This document shows, in pieces, positions 5,751-9,417 of a DNA stretch of 9,417 nt. Each line of letters starts with the position of its first letter. Within the stretch, counting starts at the first letter, position 1. Under the pieces are notes generated by a model, which saw only the letters and a program-made list of their open reading frames with translations, searched no databases and was not told where the DNA came from. The translations under genes were made by a program, and so were the position numbers. This DNA is from an uncultured bacterium (GTDB taxonomy: Bacteria > Bacteroidota > Ignavibacteria > Kapaibacteriales > UBA2268): contig CALLXS010000080.1 in the NCBI GenBank assembly GCA_937875295.1, positions 1-9,417 on the forward strand, in the 5' to 3' direction.

Positions 5751-7721
5751 CTTTGCGAAACGGTAAGTTATTGAAAATCTAATATCTCTGCCCGGTTGGA
5801 GCAAATTCCCTATATCAATATATTGCTTATCGAAAATATTAGTAACAGTCAAAGCAAAAATGAATGAATAAATATTTTTAGATAATTTTGCATTTAACAA
5901 AAAATGAGGTTCATAATTTGTTAAACCAATTTCTTTCATATTTTCATAAAGAATATATTGTCCATTGCGTGCTTCATAAATTGCATCAAGATTTAAGTTA
6001 ATATCAAGTGGAAAAGTAAAGAATAGACTTCCAGCGAGTTTATGTCTCAAATTGTCGAGAGCATAAGTGGAAATATAATTTACATTTTCTTTGCTCTTCA
6101 TATCAATGTAAGAATATGAAATTGAAATATTATTAAAGAATAATTCTTTTTGGAATAATTCATTCAAATTAATATTTGCACCAACTTCGAATCCTAATGT
6201 ATTAATTTTTGCAATATTATAACTCATGAATTTGTCGCTTGTAGGTAATCCATTTTCAGTGTATTTAATCCAATCTATCATATTCTCGCCAATTCTATAA
6301 AATATTGCAGAATTAAAACTAAATGAATTCGAAGAATATTTTGTTCCTAATTCAATTGAGTGCGCCTCCTCTGGTTTTAGGTTAATATCGCCTTGTTGTG
6401 TTTTTGTGTTATAATATAGCTCTGTGAAAGTAGGGAATCTAAGCGATTTATTGTATGAAGAGAAGATAGAAAAATTATTACTCAATCTATATGAAATATC
6501 AATTCCGGGATAAATTTTTCCATCATAATTTGTTGTTTTATTATAAAGAGCGCCAAATGAAGCTGTTAAATTACCTATTTCTGTATTATGTTCAAAATAT
6601 AAATTTGCTGAGTTTCTAAATCCTGCTTTAGTAAATAATGCATTCTCCTCATTTGGAACTTTAATAAAATCATCATTTAATAAAGGGTTTCCTAAATTAT
6701 TACTTAATATATTTTCGTTTCGGTATTCAAATCCGAGCGAACTTGTTCCTAAAAAATATGTATAAGCAGTTTTTAATTCATAACCATAAGTCTTAGTTTG
6801 ATGATAATTTGGACTTGTGTACCAAACAGGAGCTGGTAGTCCATGTTTAATTAATTCAAATCGGTCATTATGTTCTCTATAATATAAATTTGCATTTACT
6901 TTAAAATCATTCCCCCAGCTATACCTTAGAGATGAAAATTTTGCAGATGTTGCTTCAAATTGATTTGGATATACGGGAGTATAAAACGAATTTGCTCCGA
7001 ATTCTTTGGTATTATAGCCCAAATCTAAGTTAAATTCTCCAAAGGTTGCATTATAGTTAATTCCTGAAAAGAAATTCATATAGTCGAAATCAGTATTTGC
7101 TATATATCCATCAGATTTATTTTTGTTAAATGAAAGAAAAATTCCAAAATCACTAATTGGGATATTAGCATTTAGGGATATTCCATAATACTTATGGCTA
7201 CCGGCGCTAAGCTTAATATTTGAAGATAAATCTTTGCTAGGAGTAGTTATGAAATTCACTGCACCGGAGAAAGCATTTGGACCTAACACGCGAGAAGCTC
7301 CACCAGATACAATTTCAATTTTATTAATTGATTCTAAATCAATTGGCAAATCTAAATTATGATGACCAGTCTGCAAATCTGTCATTTTAATTCCGTTTAG
7401 CATAATTAATGTCTGGTCGTGATGACCACCTCTTATTCCTAAGTCTGCAGTAGCACCGCTTGCTCCGCGTTGTCTTAAATCAATATTATTTAATGTTTTT
7501 AGTATTTCTTCTAAATTTTGAGAAGTAGATTTTTTAATTTTACTGGAGGTAATTAAGTCGATAGTTCTGCCACTTTCTTGGAAAGTGATTGGGCTTCGAG
7601 AGCCAATAATAATTACTTCATCAGCATGGGTGGTATCTTTAGAGGAGTCAAAAGAAAATAAATTAGCATTAAAAAATAAATTAATGATAATTAATAATGC
7701 AAATTTCTTTACATAGTTCAT
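5742..7721 (-). CDS. TonB-dependent outer-membrane receptor, BtuB-like architecture
   Basis: This 659-residue protein imports a scarce nutrient across the outer membrane using TonB energy. It has a signal peptide (about 1-23), a TonB-box-like DEVIIIGSR (34-42), a plug domain (about 50-160) and a 22-strand-type barrel to the end. Plug landmarks are LGIRGGHHDQTLIMLNGIKM (94-113), the QTGHHNLDLPIDL segment and KIEIVSGGASRVLGPNAFSGAVNFI, a combination characteristic of Bacteroidota receptors often labelled vitamin B12 receptors. The last strand is IRFSITYRF followed by an extra AKKK. There is no carboxypeptidase-like N-terminal domain as in SusC-type receptors, and no SusD partner nearby. No cobalamin riboswitch was seen upstream, so the substrate stays open: cobamide, haem, siderophore or metal. 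The start is supported by the signal peptide. It lies convergent to the exporter cluster with an 8-nt gap, and is separated from the next minus-strand gene upstream by a terminator. Confidence 0.9.
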   Translation of the reverse strand: MNYVKKFALLIIINLFFNANLFSFDSSKDTTHADEVIIIGSRSPITFQESGRTIDLITSSKIKKSTSQNLEEILKTLNNIDLRQRGASGATADLGIRGGHHDQTLIMLNGIKMTDLQTGHHNLDLPIDLESINKIEIVSGGASRVLGPNAFSGAVNFITTPSKDLSSNIKLSAGSHKYYGISLNANIPISDFGIFLSFNKNKSDGYIANTDFDYMNFFSGINYNATFGEFNLDLGYNTKEFGANSFYTPVYPNQFEATSAKFSSLRYSWGNDFKVNANLYYREHNDRFELIKHGLPAPVWYTSPNYHQTKTYGYELKTAYTYFLGTSSLGFEYRNENILSNNLGNPLLNDDFIKVPNEENALFTKAGFRNSANLYFEHNTEIGNLTASFGALYNKTTNYDGKIYPGIDISYRLSNNFSIFSSYNKSLRFPTFTELYYNTKTQQGDINLKPEEAHSIELGTKYSSNSFSFNSAIFYRIGENMIDWIKYTENGLPTSDKFMSYNIAKINTLGFEVGANINLNELFQKELFFNNISISYSYIDMKSKENVNYISTYALDNLRHKLAGSLFFTFPLDINLNLDAIYEARNGQYILYENMKEIGLTNYEPHFLLNAKLSKNIYSFIFALTVTNIFDKQYIDIGNLLQPGRDIRFSITYRFAKKK

Positions 7722-7757
7722 TATTAAATGTAATTTGGTTAGTAAAAAATATGATTA

Positions 7758-7765
7758 CAAAATTA
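7758..7765 (-). promoter_or_regulatory. Candidate -7 box (TAATTTTG) for the TonB-dependent receptor
   Basis: The minus strand reads TAATTTTG, matching TAnnTTTG, with 36 nt between it and the ATG at 7721. The identical octamer lies before the gene starting at 9065. No -33 TTG is seen at the usual spacing. A terminator just upstream (7832-7865) means the receptor needs its own promoter, which supports this call. Confidence 0.5.
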
Positions 7766-7831
7766 GTACTTTATTATATTAAAAAAAATATCAAGATATT
7801 TAATATTAAAAAATATTTTAAATAAAAAATA

Positions 7832-7865
7832 AAGACCCACTATTTTGGTATTAATAGTGGGTCTT
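7832..7865 (-). terminator. Strong intrinsic terminator of the secreted-protein gene
   Basis: Positions 7832-7844 (AAGACCCACTATT) and 7853-7865 are perfect reverse complements, giving a 13-bp stem with an 8-nt loop. On the minus strand the stem is followed by TATTTTTTATT, a proper U-rich tail. On the plus strand it is followed by ATTGTAAAA, so it is directional. It lies 21 nt after the stop of the minus-strand gene at 7887 and isolates it from the receptor gene. Confidence 0.9.
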
Positions 7866-7886
7866 ATTGTAAAATAATATTTGATA

Positions 7887-9065
7887 TTATTTAGCTTTTT
7901 TAAGTTCTCTTGTATAAATTTCTTCAGGAATTTCGATTGGTGTAGTCAATCCGGGCCAGTCAGTTTTGGTAAAGTTACTTCCTACAGGTGCTTGCATTTT
8001 AAAGAATGTCTCGCAACTATAATATTTTTTATCTTTAATGAAATATATCATTACTCGGCATTTTTTATTATGACCTGTAACTGATTGTCCAGAGCGTTCT
8101 TCGTTTGTAACCCATCCATGCTTAAAATTAGTATGTAAGATTTTAGTTGGTTTATATCTTTTAGTTACTGCGTTTTTAGCTAATTTTTTAAGTTCGTCAC
8201 CATCGGCTCCATTATAATTATCAGAGAAAATTAAATTATATTTCTCTGCTTCAGCTTTTTCAAAAGTACCTTTCCATTGAGCTTTAGATTCTGAGAAAGT
8301 GACCACTTCCATTAAATCATTAAAACCATAAGGTTCTAATTTCGCTCTTAACCCTTTTAATTCATCATAAACTTCTTTGTATTTAGGGTCGCTTTCAGCA
8401 ATTGCATCGTTTTTGATATAAATTTCTCGAGCCATAGCCCCAGCGGTAAAGAAATCTTTCATTATTTTTCTGTCAGAAGCGTTTTTAGCTTTATCTATAT
8501 TATAAAACATAAAATTATAAGCATCTGCTTTTTTATCACCAGTAGGCTCTGGTGCATCACCTCGAATCATTTTTGAATATATTTTTTCTACACGATTGTA
8601 TTCTGCAGTCCATGTATTAAGTCTACTTTCGTTCATATCTCTTTTCTTAATCCAATCCATTATCCGCTTCACTTTATAGTCCCAAGATGTGGAAGCCCTC
8701 CCTTTATCGCCATTTTGAATAGCTTCAAGGCATTCTTGTAAACTGAAAGCTAATTCTGGATATAATACTTTATCGAGGTCATCATCTGGACCATAAGTCA
8801 ATTGTCTCTCTGCTATAGAATATATTGCAGGCAAATCAGCTGCTGCTTCGGATGCTGCTTCGGCTTGCTTATCTCCAGTAACGTTTGCTATAGTCTTTTT
8901 GACTGCTTGGTCTTTTTTCTTCTCAATTGATTCTTCAGCTTTTTCTTTTACTTTTTCTTTAGCTTTTTCTTTAGCTTTATTAAGCAATTTACCAAATTGA
9001 GCGTTACTTGGAACAGCAATGCCTAACATTAATAGTAGAATAACTATTCGTATTAAATTTTTCAT
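7887..9065 (-). CDS. Secreted or periplasmic protein with Lys/Glu-rich N-terminal helix, function unknown
   Basis: The 392-residue protein starts at ATG 9063-9065, not at the upstream in-frame ATG near 9116. This start gives a clean signal peptide (1-22, ending PSNA before Gln23), has AAGGA 7 nt upstream, and lies downstream of the promoter box, which the longer form would overlap. After cleavage comes FGKLL and a highly charged amphipathic helix of KAKEK-type repeats (about 28-57), probably coiled coil or membrane-surface binding. A mostly helical middle (about 75-265) follows, and then a mixed C-terminal domain containing HTNFKHGWVTNEE (311-323) and two cysteines (336, 351). From memory, the C-terminal layout (a GW segment, a Gly-containing turn, basic strands and a Tyr/Cys strand) resembles a domain repeated in many uncharacterised Bacteroidota exported proteins. 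No catalytic motif was recognised. It is transcribed alone: it has its own promoter box and a strong terminator. Confidence 0.82.
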   Translation of the reverse strand: MKNLIRIVILLLMLGIAVPSNAQFGKLLNKAKEKAKEKVKEKAEESIEKKKDQAVKKTIANVTGDKQAEAASEAAADLPAIYSIAERQLTYGPDDDLDKVLYPELAFSLQECLEAIQNGDKGRASTSWDYKVKRIMDWIKKRDMNESRLNTWTAEYNRVEKIYSKMIRGDAPEPTGDKKADAYNFMFYNIDKAKNASDRKIMKDFFTAGAMAREIYIKNDAIAESDPKYKEVYDELKGLRAKLEPYGFNDLMEVVTFSESKAQWKGTFEKAEAEKYNLIFSDNYNGADGDELKKLAKNAVTKRYKPTKILHTNFKHGWVTNEERSGQSVTGHNKKCRVMIYFIKDKKYYSCETFFKMQAPVGSNFTKTDWPGLTTPIEIPEEIYTRELKKAK

Positions 9066-9072
9066 TTTCTTT

Positions 9073-9077
9073 TCCTT
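9073..9077 (-). promoter_or_regulatory. Shine-Dalgarno-like AAGGA that fixes the start at 9065
   Basis: The minus strand has AAGGA ending 7 nt before the ATG at 9065. The same AAGGA with the same 7-nt spacing lies before the lipoprotein gene at 1957, while the other four genes lack it. Together with the signal peptide it favours 9065 over the ATG at 9116. Confidence 0.65.
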
Positions 9078-9103
9078 AATAAAAATTGTCAAATTATTAT
9101 ATG

Positions 9104-9111
9104 CAAAATTA
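9104..9111 (-). promoter_or_regulatory. Candidate -7 box (TAATTTTG) for the secreted-protein gene
   Basis: The minus strand reads TAATTTTG, matching TAnnTTTG, with 38 nt between it and the ATG at 9065. The octamer is identical to the one before the TonB-dependent receptor, and like the box at 1908-1915 it is followed by CAT. No -33 TTG is visible upstream in the A/T-only DNA. Confidence 0.5.
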
Positions 9112-9116
9112 TTCAA

Positions 9117-9417
9117 TAATTTTTTATTTACTATACCTTATATTACTTATTTTTTATAAGGGTTTTTACGTAATTATTTGAAAAATCAGTAAATATAAGT
9201 AAAATAAAATTGATAATTAAAAAAAACATATTTAAAAATTATTTTTCAAATATATTTTTAAAAGGTAATTCAAAAGTAAAAATTGTTTTTTTTATTTCAA
9301 ATTAATTTTATATTTTGAAATAAAATTTCATAATATAAGATTTATTTTATATTTTTACATTCTTATTAATTTATAATAATAAATAATAAAATTTAATACT
9401 AAATAAATTTAAAAAAA
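9117..9417. other. Extremely AT-rich gene-free stretch
   Basis: I counted about 28 G or C in the last 297 bases, roughly 9% GC, compared with about 28% in the flanking genes. No open frame with coding character, tRNA, or TAnnTTTG box was seen on the plus strand. It contains one 12-bp inverted repeat (9290-9325). It may be upstream regulatory or nucleoid-protein-binding DNA. It may also simply be an AT-rich spacer ending at the window edge. Confidence 0.7.
9290..9325. repeat. Perfect 12-bp inverted repeat in the AT-rich tail
   Basis: TTTTATTTCAAA (9290-9301) and TTTGAAATAAAA (9314-9325) are exact reverse complements around 12 nt. Neither strand has a U tract directly after the stem, so it is not a convincing terminator. 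Its core word ATTTCAAA also occurs in the inverted repeat at 1867-1889. That suggests a possible operator, though low complexity makes this weak. Confidence 0.4.

Noticed and set aside
7722..7886. Cobalamin riboswitch before the B12-receptor-like gene
   Set aside because: The region holds only a terminator for the upstream gene and a promoter box. The 36-nt leader is far too short and AT-rich for a riboswitch.
7881..8084. Plus-strand open frame of 67 codons next to the strong hairpin
   Set aside because: It is antisense to the secreted-protein gene. The hairpin at 7832-7865 has its U-rich tail on the minus strand, so it explains termination and not expression of this frame.
1..9417. CRISPR array, insertion sequence, tRNA or rRNA
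   Set aside because: No regularly spaced direct repeats, transposase motifs, terminal repeats with target duplications, tRNA arm sequences or rRNA segments were seen on either strand.

Overview
The window looks like chromosomal DNA from a member of the Bacteroidota or a neighbouring lineage of the same superphylum (Ignavibacteria or Kapabacteria type). Three observations point that way. Most of it is very AT-rich. Five of the six genes carry a box matching TAnnTTTG, the -7 element of the Bacteroidota primary sigma factor, 36-44 nt before the start codon. The proteins are typical of that group: a lipoprotein, an MsbA-type exporter, a TonB-dependent receptor with the segment found in Bacteroidota receptors, and a secreted Lys/Glu-rich protein. 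Species cannot be determined from the sequence alone.

Left block (1-1781). A minus-strand gene of 510 codons is followed by a terminator-like hairpin. The protein is a hybrid. Its first ~195 residues are an exported, single-haem (CSQCH) outer-membrane-type protein. The rest is the C-terminal ~40% of a glycoside hydrolase family 65 disaccharide phosphorylase. The two halves meet in frame at a DFGAEI segment that fits both families. This is either a real fusion or an assembly or recombination chimera, and it is the oddest thing in the window. This block is clearly richer in GC (about 40% in sampled lines) than the rest (about 28%).

Middle block (1782-5733). A divergent intergenic region holds promoter candidates for both directions. 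It leads into a plus-strand cluster with short gaps of 30 and 15 nt: an unrecognised lipoprotein with degenerate YD-like beta-hairpin repeats, a 620-residue ABC exporter half-transporter (MsbA-like), and a 222-residue protein with one N-terminal membrane anchor. They are probably cotranscribed and may form an envelope export or assembly unit. The substrate is unknown.

Right block (5734-9417). A TonB-dependent outer-membrane receptor (vitamin B12 receptor-like in architecture) is convergent with the cluster, only 8 nt away. Upstream of it, on the same strand but as a separate transcript, is a secreted protein of unknown function. A strong 13-bp hairpin with a T-rich tail separates the two. The window ends in ~300 nt of roughly 9% GC DNA with no gene and one 12-bp inverted repeat.

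No RNA gene, insertion sequence, CRISPR array or phage gene was found. No complete new multi-gene system can be claimed. The best leads are the haem-protein/GH65 hybrid and the lipoprotein-exporter-anchored protein cluster.
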